DNA of 16,021 nt, from the NCBI GenBank assembly GCA_023387715.1, contig JAEWHQ010000234.1, positions 1 through 16,021 of the forward strand, in the 5' to 3' direction. Both the position numbers and the translations under genes were made by a program. This stretch comes from Pseudomonadota bacterium. GTDB lineage: Bacteria > Pseudomonadota > Alphaproteobacteria > Rhizobiales > Rhizobiaceae. The notes under the pieces were generated by a model. It was not told the DNA's origin and ran no database searches. It saw only the letters and a program-made list of their open reading frames with translations. Of the stretch, positions 7,106 to 14,516 are shown in pieces (the first letter of the stretch is position 1; every line of letters starts with the position of its first letter).

Positions 7106-8008
7106 ATGCGCTTTTACGGGCTTTCCCGACGTTCAGAGGTCGGCAAAAAACTTCGGGTATCGTTTGAGTTCTTCCCGCCGAAAAGCGAAGATATGGAAAA
7201 TCGTCTTTGGGAAACAGTTACCAGACTGGCACCATTGCAGCCTGAGTTTTTCTCAGTGACTTATGGTGCTGGCGGTTCGACGCGTGAACGTACCGCACGT
7301 ACTGTTCAGCGTATTTTGACCGAAACCAATGTGATACCTGCGGCACACTTAACCTGTGTTGATGCGACCAAGCAGCAAGTGGATCAGGTGATCCGTGATT
7401 TCGCCGCGATGGGTGTGAAGCGCTTTGTGGCTCTGCGTGGTGATCCGGCCAGCGGTGTGGGCAATGCTTATGTGCCGACACCGGGTGGTTATAATAATGC
7501 TTCGGAATTGGTCGCTGGTCTGAAGGCTATCGATGACTTTGATATTATTGTTTCTGCTTATCCGGAAAAACATCCTGAAAGCCCGGATTTTGCGACCGAT
7601 ATTGAGATGCTGAAGCGCAAGGTAGATAATGGCGCGACACGCGCAATCACGCAGTTCTTTTTCGACAATGATCTTTATGAGCGTTATGTCGAACGTGTGC
7701 GCCGTGCCGGTATTTATATTCCGATTGTGCCGGGCATTTTTCCGGTGCACAGCTTTAAGCAACTGGTTGGCTTCTGTGCGCGTTCCGGCCAGCATCTGCC
7801 GGAGTGGCTGGCTGAGCGTTTTGACGGGCTGGATAATGATCCGCATACCCATCAGCTGGTTTCTGCCGCGATTGCTGCTGAGCAGGTGATGGATCTGATG
7901 GAGCGCGGTCTTCAGGATTTCCACTTCTACACGATGAACCGTGCCGAGTTGCCTTATGCGATTTGTCATATGCTGGGCGTGCGCCCGAAAGAGCCAGCTG
8001 TGGCTTAA
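7106..8008 (+). CDS. metF: Methylenetetrahydrofolate reductase MetF
   Basis: This 300-residue FAD enzyme reduces 5,10-methylene-THF to 5-methyl-THF, the methyl donor for methionine synthesis. The TIM-barrel motifs are FEFFPPK with catalytic Glu21, SVTYGAGGS (50-58), HLTC (81-84), the FAD-contacting RGDP (111-114, Asp113), ITQFFFDN (about 179-186) and PIVPGIFP. The length is normal for the bacterial single-domain form, with no SAM-binding regulatory domain. GGAG (7094-7097) lies eight bases before ATG. It follows the ArsR-methyltransferase gene by 115 bases without a terminator, so the two are probably one transcript repressed or induced by the methylation-cycle state. A very strong terminator follows. 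Confidence 0.97.
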   Translation: MRFYGLSRRSEVGKKLRVSFEFFPPKSEDMENRLWETVTRLAPLQPEFFSVTYGAGGSTRERTARTVQRILTETNVIPAAHLTCVDATKQQVDQVIRDFAAMGVKRFVALRGDPASGVGNAYVPTPGGYNNASELVAGLKAIDDFDIIVSAYPEKHPESPDFATDIEMLKRKVDNGATRAITQFFFDNDLYERYVERVRRAGIYIPIVPGIFPVHSFKQLVGFCARSGQHLPEWLAERFDGLDNDPHTHQLVSAAIAAEQVMDLMERGLQDFHFYTMNRAELPYAICHMLGVRPKEPAVA

Positions 8009-8024
8009 TGAATTTGGAATGAAG

Positions 8025-8064
8025 ATAATAAAAAACCCGGGCTCAAACCCGGGTTTTTTATTAT
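8025..8064. terminator. Strong bidirectional terminator between metF and the minus-strand small gene
   Basis: The arms 8025-8041 and 8048-8064 pair perfectly over 17 bases around CTCAAA. The GC core is CCCGGG on both sides, flanked by six A on the left and six T on the right, so the same hairpin ends transcripts in both directions: metF on plus and the 28-codon gene on minus. Confidence 0.95.
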
Positions 8065-8084
8065 ATGTCCTCAAGCACCCCAGC

Positions 8085-8171
8085 TTAAGGAAAGATGCCT
8101 ACAATCATGGCTGCAACAAAAGCAAATGCTGCGCAGAACATCAGGACGTTCATAGGTCTTGTCAGTCCCAT
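8085..8171 (-). CDS. Small hydrophobic protein, 28 residues, probable single-span membrane protein
   Basis: A 28-codon frame starts at ATG (8171-8169) and stops at TAA (8087-8085). It has one of the best ribosome sites in the window, AAGGAGA, with GGAG (complement of 8180-8183) eight bases before ATG. The peptide begins MGLTRPMNVLM, then has a continuous hydrophobic stretch of about 17 residues rich in Ala, Phe, Val, Ile and Met, and ends GIFP. This fits one membrane helix with the basic end in the cytosol. It ends 21 bases before the bidirectional terminator, so it would be a complete one-gene unit. I recall similar short hypothetical proteins in rhizobial genomes but cannot name a family. 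The function is unknown. Confidence 0.7.
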   Translation of the reverse strand: MGLTRPMNVLMFCAAFAFVAAMIVGIFP

Positions 8172-8370
8172 AGGTCTGTCTCCTTCGTGATTGTACTTGG
8201 CTTTAAACAAGCTAATGCGCGTTGGCAGATGCTATAAATCTAGTGTCTTTATGGGTAAAAACAAAGCAAATTCATGCATTTTTATGGGCGAATAAGTGAA
8301 ATAATTGTCTGATTTTTTGTAAGTATATGAATTTACATACTAATTTTATGAAGAATTATTCATGGAAAAG

Positions 8371-8427
8371 ACACAAAAACGCCATCTGCGTTAAGGGAAA
8401 TTCAGACTTATGGCAGCGTTTTTGTGT
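8371..8427 (-). terminator. Long hairpin after the AEC transporter gene, possible terminator
   Basis: ACACAAAAACGC (8371-8382) and GCGTTTTTGTGT (8416-8427) pair perfectly over 12 bases with a 33-base loop; inside, CCATCTG and CAG..ATGG can extend the structure. It lies 29 bases past the stop of the minus-strand transporter, and on that strand the distal arm carries five T. The remaining 8172-8455 stretch is AT-rich and shows no gene I can support. Confidence 0.45.
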
Positions 8428-8455
8428 TTGGGTTCGATTCTAACTGAGTGTTTTA

Positions 8456-9391
8456 TCAGGCAATCAATGTCAGATAGGCAGAGACGGTCAGCACTGAAAT
8501 CATGGTGGATACCAGAATTGTGTTGGAGGTGATCGTGGCATCTGTGCGGTAATATTCGGCCAGCATGAAAGAACCGGTTCCGGTTGGAAGCGCAGTGATA
8601 AGTACGGCCGTATGGGTGAGGAGCGGCGGTAGCTGAAAAATATAGACCGCAGCAATATAAGTCAGCACCGGTTGTGCCACCAGTTTGAGGCTGACCAGAT
8701 AGGAAATGCTGCTGATATTGGTACGTGTCAAAGGCTTGCTGGCAGCTAAGAAAAGGCCGAGCGCCACCAATGCACAAGGGGAGGCTGCACCACCCAGCAA
8801 TTTTAAGAATGTATGCGCTGATTCCGGTAGCGGCAGGCTGGAGAGAGAATAGGCAACACCAAGTGCCGGTGAGAAAAGCAACGGATTGCGTGCCAGTGAG
8901 CCGAGTGTTTTGAGGATAAGCTTTGCTTTATGGCTCGCCTTCTGGCGGCTTAGCTCAATCAAGGTGATGGCAACGGCAAAGATGATGCACACAGTGAGGA
9001 TGGTTGCCATGGCAACCAGTGGCAGTGCTGCACTGCCAAAAGCCAGCATCGACAGCGGAAAGCCCATATAGGCAGTGTTTGGATAGCTGGCATTAAGGCC
9101 ATCAATGGCCTTGGTGGTCAGGTCTTGCCCCTTATTGCTGGGCGACAGGAAGGCAAGGCCGAAGATGATGAAGCTTGCCAGACAAAAGGCACCGATAAAA
9201 GCCGGTTGCCAGATTTCATGTAAGTTTGTGGTGGCGGTGATATCAAAAAGAAGTGCGGGCAGTGCCAGATAAACGACGAAGCGATTGAGTTCTGTGCTTG
9301 CCTGCCCGCCCAAAATGCGGGTTTTGGCGGCTGCCCATCCCGCAAAAATTAATGCGAAAATGGGCAGCATAACCAGTAATGTCGAGAGCAT
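8456..9391 (-). CDS. AEC family transporter (auxin efflux carrier / MdcF-like permease)
   Basis: This is a 311-residue inner-membrane protein with about ten hydrophobic helices in two five-helix halves. It matches the AEC family (PF03547), with the typical start LLVMLPIFALIFAGW, ELNRFVVYLALPALLF around 34-49, and the ASYPNTAYMGFP motif (about 100-111) in the first half. The second half has GAASPCALVALGLFLA. Family members carry organic anions such as malonate or malate, but the substrate cannot be told here. The start ATG 9391 lies 21 bases after the lytic transglycosylase stop on the same strand, so the two are probably co-transcribed, with no obvious functional link. The nearest purine-rich stretch before the start (GGCAAGAA) is a weak ribosome site. 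Confidence 0.88.
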   Translation of the reverse strand: MLSTLLVMLPIFALIFAGWAAAKTRILGGQASTELNRFVVYLALPALLFDITATTNLHEIWQPAFIGAFCLASFIIFGLAFLSPSNKGQDLTTKAIDGLNASYPNTAYMGFPLSMLAFGSAALPLVAMATILTVCIIFAVAITLIELSRQKASHKAKLILKTLGSLARNPLLFSPALGVAYSLSSLPLPESAHTFLKLLGGAASPCALVALGLFLAASKPLTRTNISSISYLVSLKLVAQPVLTYIAAVYIFQLPPLLTHTAVLITALPTGTGSFMLAEYYRTDATITSNTILVSTMISVLTVSAYLTLIA

Positions 9392-9412
9392 TGTTCTTGC
9401 CAGTTTTGTTTT

Positions 9413-10645
9413 TTACAATTTTTCCAACAGTTCAGGTGTCGGCCATGAATCGGCAGGCATTTTCAGGCGCACTTGCTCGGTGCGCACCGCATCGCGGGTG
9501 CGGAAACCAAACACGCCATCAATTTTGCCCATATCATAACCGCGAGCCTGCAACTTCGTTTGCAGTTCTTTCATCTGCTCGGTGTCGAGGCCCAGATCCG
9601 GATTACGCGGATCAAAAGCAGGTGCACCGGCCAGACGCGTTGCAAAATATGCAGCGGTGGTCGAGTAAACGATGGATTTGTTCCACTCCACGAAAATGTC
9701 AAAATTAGGATAAGAGAGGAAAGCAGGGCCGTTGCGACCGAGCGGCAGCATCAATGAGGCTTCGCCGTCATCTGCTCCAAGCGGCCCGTTGCGACCGGTA
9801 ATGCCCCATTCAGCCCATTGTGAATGGGGTTTTCTATTCTCGCGGATGGATTCTTGCCACGGCAAATCCTGACGGGTGACGCGCACTTCTTCAAGCCACG
9901 GCTCGCCTTTGCGCCAGCCCAGTTCGCTCAGCATACGTCCGGCGGTCATCATTGCATCGGCAACACTGTTTTTCAGATCGACTTTGCCATCGCCGTCACC
10001 GTCAACGCCGCGTTCCAGATAATCTTTTGGCAGCAATTGCATCTGGCCGATTTCGCCAGCCCATGCGCCTGTGGTGGCAGCATCCACAACGCCCTGATCA
10101 AAAAGCTTTAAAAGCGCCAGCAATTGCGGACGGAAAAGTTCAGGGCGGCGGCAATCATAAGCCAAAGTAACAAGCGCATTCAGCGTATCAAAATCACCTT
10201 GGATAGCGCCGAAATCTGTTTCCAGACCCCAGAAAGCTGCCAATACCGGCCCTGGCACGCCATAGGTGTCTTCGACTTTACGGAACACATCGGCATATTT
10301 TATCAGGTTTTCCTGACCCTTTTTCAGGCGGGTTTCTGAAATCAGACGCTTTGAAAACTCGATGAAGGTCAGATTGAACACGGATTGTGAACGATCACGC
10401 GCCAGCACTTTTTCATCCAATGATGCTTTGTGCAGCTCGGCAATGCCTTTGTCGCTCACACCTTCTGCGCGCGCTTCTGCTGCAACATCTTCAATCCATT
10501 GTTTGAAGTCTGTTTCGCAGGCAGGCTTTGGCGGAACCGCCTCACTGACGGATGCAGGTGTGGTTGCCGCTGCCGGAGCTTGAGCAAAGGACAGGCTGGT
10601 GGATGCCAGAAGCAAAGAAGCACAAAGGCCGAGTACAATTTTCAT
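9413..10645 (-). CDS. Lytic murein transglycosylase, MltB type (GH103) with C-terminal peptidoglycan-binding domain
   Basis: This 410-residue enzyme probably cleaves the MurNAc-GlcNAc bond with formation of 1,6-anhydro ends in the periplasm. A signal peptide (1-22, cut after AQA) lacks a lipobox Cys at the site, so it is soluble rather than lipid-anchored as E. coli MltB is. The SLT_2 domain (about 43-335) has catalytic Glu142 in GLETDFG, AGEIGQMQLLP (196-206) and a DGDGDGKVDL loop (215-224) like the calcium site of MltB. Residues about 350-408 are a PG_binding_1 domain (LQTKLQARGYDMGKIDGVFG). The start is fixed by the signal peptide, yet the mRNA just before it reads CCUCCU, the reverse of a normal ribosome site. 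The AEC gene follows after 21 bases. Confidence 0.93.
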   Translation of the reverse strand: MKIVLGLCASLLLASTSLSFAQAPAAATTPASVSEAVPPKPACETDFKQWIEDVAAEARAEGVSDKGIAELHKASLDEKVLARDRSQSVFNLTFIEFSKRLISETRLKKGQENLIKYADVFRKVEDTYGVPGPVLAAFWGLETDFGAIQGDFDTLNALVTLAYDCRRPELFRPQLLALLKLFDQGVVDAATTGAWAGEIGQMQLLPKDYLERGVDGDGDGKVDLKNSVADAMMTAGRMLSELGWRKGEPWLEEVRVTRQDLPWQESIRENRKPHSQWAEWGITGRNGPLGADDGEASLMLPLGRNGPAFLSYPNFDIFVEWNKSIVYSTTAAYFATRLAGAPAFDPRNPDLGLDTEQMKELQTKLQARGYDMGKIDGVFGFRTRDAVRTEQVRLKMPADSWPTPELLEKL

Positions 10646-10768
10646 AGGAGGACGAGCTCGTTCAAAAATAGCTGAGAGTAATCTGTCAGCAACAATGACC
10701 TAATCTATTGCCCTATCAAGCCTATAAAATGAAGCAAAACTTGCTAAAAATGCCCGTGATGCGAAGAC

Positions 10769-11602
10769 TCAGCGGACATTGTTGCTTTCCAGCCACTTTT
10801 TCCATGCATTGGCATCACCGGCAAAAACATTAATGTCGGCGTCACCGGAGATGCCCGGAATGGTGCCGGTTCCGGTATATTGCCAGAATGTCCATGGATG
10901 GGGCCCGTATTTTTCATCCGGATGTCCGGCGGTGGAACGCAGCCAGAATGGGTAATGGCTGAGTTGGCGCAGATCATTATCGTCGAAGAAATCAACGGTT
11001 GTATAGATGATCGGACGCTTACCGTAATGTTTCTCAACCATATTGAGGAAGGTCAGCATTTCTTTACGGACAATAGCTGCATTCGGGCGCAATTTGCAGG
11101 TTGGCGAGCTGGCGTTCCATTCCATATCCAAAACCGGCGGCAAAGCGGATGGGTCATTGGGTACATTTTTAATGAACCAACGCGCCTGATCGGCTGCCGT
11201 GCGGCAGAAATAATAGAAGTGATAAGCGCCGCGCTTTACGTGGGCTGCTCTGGCAGCGCCCCAATGCTCGCTAAAGCGCTCGTCAAAACGGTCGCCGCCT
11301 TCGGTTGCTTTAATAAAGGCAAAGGAAATGCCGCTCTTGCGGGCAGCGTTCCAGTCAACCGTTGTTTGATATTTAGAAACATCCGTGCCGTGGATCGGAT
11401 AATGCCACGGGGTTTTGCCTGTCCATTCATGTGGCTTGCGGTCGCCGAAGCGGGGCGCATTAACCTTGCCGGATGGCGGTGTGATTTGGCTGTTTTGGGC
11501 GGCAGGCTTGCGCACATCGGAAAAATCATAATCAACAGTGGTGCAGCCGCTCATAAGCGCTGCACTTGCAAGAAATGTTAATGTGACTGCAAGTCGTTTC
11601 AT
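10769..11602 (-). CDS. GH25 family lysozyme (muramidase), lipoprotein
   Basis: This 277-residue protein has a lipoprotein signal, with lipobox LMSGC and lipidated Cys20 (+2 Thr, no inner-membrane retention Asp), so it probably sits on the outer membrane facing the periplasm. A linker to about 68 precedes the GH25 domain (69-270): the first strand HGTDVSKYQ with Asp74, FIKATEGG (97-103), GAYHFYYF (125-132) and catalytic DMEW (159-162, Asp159 and Glu161). GH25 enzymes hydrolyse the MurNAc-GlcNAc bond without anhydro formation, complementary to the transglycosylases nearby. It is upstream of the MltB-type gene on the same strand with a 123-base gap. The start is set by the signal peptide; the ribosome site is weak. 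Confidence 0.93.
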   Translation of the reverse strand: MKRLAVTLTFLASAALMSGCTTVDYDFSDVRKPAAQNSQITPPSGKVNAPRFGDRKPHEWTGKTPWHYPIHGTDVSKYQTTVDWNAARKSGISFAFIKATEGGDRFDERFSEHWGAARAAHVKRGAYHFYYFCRTAADQARWFIKNVPNDPSALPPVLDMEWNASSPTCKLRPNAAIVRKEMLTFLNMVEKHYGKRPIIYTTVDFFDDNDLRQLSHYPFWLRSTAGHPDEKYGPHPWTFWQYTGTGTIPGISGDADINVFAGDANAWKKWLESNNVR

Positions 11603-11823
11603 TGTCCGGCCTGAATAGAAAGAGAATCACTTGAAGCGCTAGGATTACGCGATCAGAATCGCCCCGTCACCATCGGGCACATAACTATTTGCCATTTAAA
11701 AAGGCAGAGCAATAAAATGACGCACTCTCTGATTGTTACGAACCGTTGAATTAGTTGAGAGAACCTTTTTCTTTTTCGCGAGTTCAACTTCTGACGAAAC
11801 AATTTCATCGGAAGGAGACTATT

Positions 11824-12081
11824 ATGAAAAAGCTTATTATTGCGTCTTCGGCAGTTGTTATGATGCTCGGCCTTGCTGCTTGTGATGACAGCAAGAAGGA
11901 AAATACCGGCAGCGGCAATCCGGCAGAAACAGTGCCTGCTGATCCGGCACCTTCAACACCGCCGGCACCGCCTTCTGCGACCCCTCCGGCAGAGCCTGCA
12001 CCTTCTGCACCAGCTCCGACAACTCCGGATACAACGTCACCGGCTTCACCAAGCCCGACATCTCCGGCTCCGGCTAATTAA
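11824..12081 (+). CDS. Small proline-rich lipoprotein
   Basis: This is an 85-residue protein. The signal (1-19) ends in lipobox GLAAC with lipidated Cys20, followed by Asp21-Asp22. In E. coli an Asp at +2 keeps a lipoprotein in the inner membrane; whether that rule holds here is unknown. The mature part is DDSKKEN and then about 55 residues of Pro, Ala, Ser and Thr repeats with no folded domain, such as a tether or spacer that could cross the peptidoglycan. I do not recognise a family. AAGGAG (11813-11818), five bases before ATG, decides this start over the ATG at 11755. A hairpin terminator follows, so it is probably a single-gene unit. Confidence 0.85.
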   Translation: MKKLIIASSAVVMMLGLAACDDSKKENTGSGNPAETVPADPAPSTPPAPPSATPPAEPAPSAPAPTTPDTTSPASPSPTSPAPAN

Positions 12082-12117
12082 TTTTAGTGCCCTGACCCCC
12101 TCCTGAGAGGGCGCTTG

Positions 12118-12155
12118 TGTGGTGGCTGGAAATATTTTCAGCCACCACATATTTT
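12118..12155 (+). terminator. Hairpin terminator after the proline-rich lipoprotein
   Basis: TGTGGTGGCTG (12118-12128) and CAGCCACCACA (12139-12149) pair perfectly over 11 bases around GAAATATTTT. TATTTTAT follows. A shorter GCCCT/AGGGC pairing lies just upstream (12089-12112). Confidence 0.7.
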
Positions 12156-12251
12156 ATGATGGTTCAAACTTGTTGTGAAAGCAGCAAAATGGCGCGGGAA
12201 ATTTTTAATTAGATATTTCAACAATCAATGGTCTGGTCTATACATCATTGC

Positions 12252-12620
12252 ATGAAACCTTACGCTCTGCCTTTTTTGATCCTGTTTTCATTGTCGGCCT
12301 TAACGGCTTGCGGCAAAGATGAAGCTGAAACACCGCAGCAAGAGCCTGCGCCTGTTGCGCAGCCTGCTGAAACGGAACCTGCTGTGCAGGAGCCAGAAGT
12401 GCCTGCTGATGCACCGGACTTGCTTGAAACACTGAAAGAAAATTCCGGTGTTTTGACGCCTGAGCAAGAGGCTGAAATTGTTGCCCGCGCCCGCCAGAAT
12501 GCGGAAAGTGCTGCCAAATCTGTGGGTCAGAATGACGAGCAGATCAAATTGGCCGGCGACAGGGCAGAGGCTTCGGCCAAACAATTTCTGGCAGCCAAAA
12601 AGAGCGCCGTTCAGCAGTAA
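12252..12620 (+). CDS. Small acidic lipoprotein, helical C-terminal half
   Basis: This is a 122-residue protein of no family I recognise. The signal (1-19) ends in lipobox ALTAC with Cys20. Residues 23-57 are a Pro/Glu/Ala-rich spacer. Residues 58-120 are charged and Ala-rich, with the look of two or three amphipathic helices (LLETLKENSG, then EQEAEIVARARQNAESAAKS and AGDRAEASAKQFLAAKK). I chose ATG 12252 because it directly begins the signal peptide; ATG 12228 would add eight residues that spoil it. Neither start has a clear ribosome site. It precedes the TerB-DnaJ gene by 50 bases with no terminator between, so it may head that transcript. Confidence 0.8.
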   Translation: MKPYALPFLILFSLSALTACGKDEAETPQQEPAPVAQPAETEPAVQEPEVPADAPDLLETLKENSGVLTPEQEAEIVARARQNAESAAKSVGQNDEQIKLAGDRAEASAKQFLAAKKSAVQQ

Positions 12621-12670
12621 TTTATTTTATCAGACTGCTTTATTAAGCGTTTAAGTTTTAGAAAGCGCAT

Positions 12671-13378
12671 ATGTCTATCTGGGTTCGCCTTGGAGAGTTT
12701 GTGACCGAAACAGCCACAAATGCGCTGATGAGCGTAATTGAAGCTGTGCGCACATTGTTTGAAGGTGATGCGGATACCAGACGCCGCGTTGCTTTTTCGA
12801 TTGCGATGATTGCGCTTTCGGCCAAAATGGCCAAAGCCGACGGCGTCGTGAACGAGCAGGAGGTCGTCGCTTTTCAGGAGATTTTTGATATTCCTGCTGA
12901 AGAGGCCAACCATGTGGCGCGGCTTTATAATTTAGCCAAGCAGGATGTGGCTGGTTATGAAGCCTATGCTCGCCAATTGGCGCGGCTTTGCAGCGAAGAC
13001 CAGCCAAACTGTCATTTGCTCGAAGATATTCTTGATGGTCTTTTTCACATCGCCAAAGCCGATGGCTATGTGCATGAGAAAGAGCTGGAGTTTTTGACCA
13101 ATGTTGCGCAGATTTTCGGCTTCAGTGATGACGAGATTGAGCGCATAACCGTGCGCCACGTTGTGCGTGGAGACTGTGATCCTTATGTGGTGCTGGGGCT
13201 GGAACGCAGTGCCAGTTTCGATCAGGCAAAGGCGCAATATCGGGCGCTGGTAAAGGAACATCACCCTGACCGTTTGGTGGCACAAGGTCTGCCGCGGGAA
13301 TTTGTCTCCATTGCCAATCATCGCTTAGCTGATATCAATGCGGCCTGGGCCGAGATTGAAAGAATCCTGAAAGTATAA
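12671..13378 (+). CDS. TerB-like plus DnaJ-domain protein (DjlA-like)
   Basis: This 235-residue protein has residues 33-165 matching the TerB/DjlA N-terminal fold, with two similar acidic turns (KADGVVNEQE at 55-64 and KADGYVHEKE at 129-138). A short J domain closes the protein (169-233), containing PYVVLGL (171-177) and the HPD tripeptide (198-200) that stimulates DnaK. This is the DjlA arrangement, but E. coli DjlA has an N-terminal membrane helix that is not obvious here; residues 1-30 look amphipathic. It is probably a DnaK co-chaperone for a specific client. The amidase gene starts 12 bases after the stop, which implies co-transcription and perhaps a link to envelope maintenance. The start ATG 12671 has only a weak ribosome site. 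Confidence 0.88.
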   Translation: MSIWVRLGEFVTETATNALMSVIEAVRTLFEGDADTRRRVAFSIAMIALSAKMAKADGVVNEQEVVAFQEIFDIPAEEANHVARLYNLAKQDVAGYEAYARQLARLCSEDQPNCHLLEDILDGLFHIAKADGYVHEKELEFLTNVAQIFGFSDDEIERITVRHVVRGDCDPYVVLGLERSASFDQAKAQYRALVKEHHPDRLVAQGLPREFVSIANHRLADINAAWAEIERILKV

Positions 13379-13390
13379 AGTGAGTGTTAA

Positions 13391-14203
13391 ATGGTTGGGC
13401 AATCAGATGGGCAGGATATTGTGCAAGAGCTTGCAGGGCTGAAACTCATACAGCCGGATTTTGCTGGTGCAGAGCTTGACCCGTCCCCCAATTTTGGTGT
13501 GCGCAAAGACGGCAAGACACCCCGCTTTGTCATTCTCCATTATACTGGTCTGGAAACAGCGCAGGAAGCAGCCGAGATTTTGAAAGATCCGGCGCGCGAA
13601 GTATCTGCGCATTATTTGGTGCATGAAGACGGCCGCATCGTGCAGATGGTTTCAGAACAGGCACGCGCATGGCATGCAGGCAAAAGCTTTTGGAAGGGCG
13701 AGACAGATATTAACTCGGCCTCCATCGGTATTGAGATTGTCAATGCCGGTGTGTTGCATGATTTTCCGGCCTATCCGTTGAAACAGATCGAAGCGGTGAT
13801 CCGTCTTTGTCAGGACATTACCAAGCGTCATCAGATTGAGCAGCATTTTGTGCTGGCGCATTCTGATATTGCGCCGGATCGCAAAATTGATCCGGGTCAG
13901 AATTTCCCATGGGAAAGATTGCACGCTGCAGATGTCGGTCATTATGTGGCGCCTGCGCCCATCAAAGGCGGGCGCTTTTTTGCCCGTGGAGAATCAGGCC
14001 AGCCGGTCGAGGCTTTACAGTCGATGCTGGCGCTTGTCGGTTATCAAATTACCATTGATGGCGTGTTCGGCGAAGAGACAGAAAGTGTCGTAAATGCGTT
14101 CCAAAGGCATTTTCGTCGCCACAAAGTTGATGGAGTCGCTGACGTTTCAACTATTGAGACCCTTTACAAATTACTTTTTTCGTTAAAAAATCTGACAGCG
14201 TAA
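13391..14203 (+). CDS. N-acetylmuramoyl-L-alanine amidase, AmpD-like, with C-terminal peptidoglycan-binding domain
   Basis: This is a 270-residue zinc enzyme that should cut the bond between MurNAc (or anhydro-MurNAc) and L-alanine. The Amidase_2 domain (about 30-180) has the AmpD zinc ligands His50 (ILHYT), His157 (LAHSD) and Asp167 (KIDPG), and the catalytic Glu115 (GIEI). Residues about 205-262 are a PG_binding_1 domain (LQSMLALVGYQITIDGVFG). No signal peptide or lipobox is seen, so the chain looks cytosolic like AmpD, although its domain layout is that of the periplasmic AmiD. A cytosolic role would be recycling of anhydro-muropeptides made by the neighbouring transglycosylases. It starts 12 bases after the TerB-DnaJ gene. 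Confidence 0.92.
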   Translation: MVGQSDGQDIVQELAGLKLIQPDFAGAELDPSPNFGVRKDGKTPRFVILHYTGLETAQEAAEILKDPAREVSAHYLVHEDGRIVQMVSEQARAWHAGKSFWKGETDINSASIGIEIVNAGVLHDFPAYPLKQIEAVIRLCQDITKRHQIEQHFVLAHSDIAPDRKIDPGQNFPWERLHAADVGHYVAPAPIKGGRFFARGESGQPVEALQSMLALVGYQITIDGVFGEETESVVNAFQRHFRRHKVDGVADVSTIETLYKLLFSLKNLTA

Positions 14204-14243
14204 TGGTTTGATTCATAACGATTTAATCACATTCTTGGTGTGA

Positions 14244-14277
14244 ATTGTTACAATCTGTAAGGTAATTTTACTTTACC
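14244..14277. promoter_or_regulatory. Cluster of small inverted repeats in the amidase-SLT spacer
   Basis: ATTGT-T-ACAAT (14244-14254), TTACA-ATC-TGTAA (14248-14260) and GGTAA...TTACC (14261-14277) overlap or adjoin one another in an AT-rich stretch. They could be operator half sites, but I do not recognise a regulator. The remaining 14278-14420 part of this 321-base spacer shows no gene or convincing promoter. Confidence 0.25.
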
Positions 14278-14421
14278 GATCAATCTTCGGCTGCATTTTG
14301 ACGCCAAATCTTGACCCGATCATTTGAGACTATCCAATTTAATTTGTGAGGTTCTCGTGGGGCCAGTCATACACTGCGATGAATGGATAATGCGCAGTTT
14401 CAATCAGCAAGGATATTCCTC

Positions 14422-14516
14422 GTGATTGCGGTTTTTAAGCTCAATCACTGACCGGAATATTTTAAGAAGGACTGAACATTCGCACAGCTCCCAAGGTGCG
14501 GGTGTTCTTTTAGAAC
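14422..14516 (+). promoter_or_regulatory. Structured leader of the SLT gene, with a terminator-like hairpin and a competing hairpin
   Basis: Three hairpins follow one another. GTGATTG (14422-14428) pairs with CAATCAC (14442-14448). GAACATTCGCAC (14474-14485) pairs with GTGCGGGTGTTC (14496-14507) over 12 positions with two wobbles, followed by TTTT, the form of an intrinsic terminator. GTTCT (14504-14508) pairs with AGAAC (14512-14516), which excludes the base of the previous stem. The start codon is only 14 bases after the T run. It could end the amidase transcript, end a small RNA, or attenuate the SLT gene. Confidence 0.5.

Noticed and set aside
7349..8074. A 241-codon minus-strand frame opposite metF
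   Set aside because: It runs through the metF terminator hairpin and has no domain; it is a shadow of metF.
10880..11581. A 233-codon plus-strand frame opposite the GH25 gene
   Set aside because: It is a mirror frame of the clearly coding lysozyme; it has no ribosome site or domain.
14383..14451. A 22-codon frame (ATG 14383 to TGA 14451) in the SLT leader as a second attenuator peptide
   Set aside because: It has no ribosome site and no run of any single amino acid codon, so it gives no attenuation logic.
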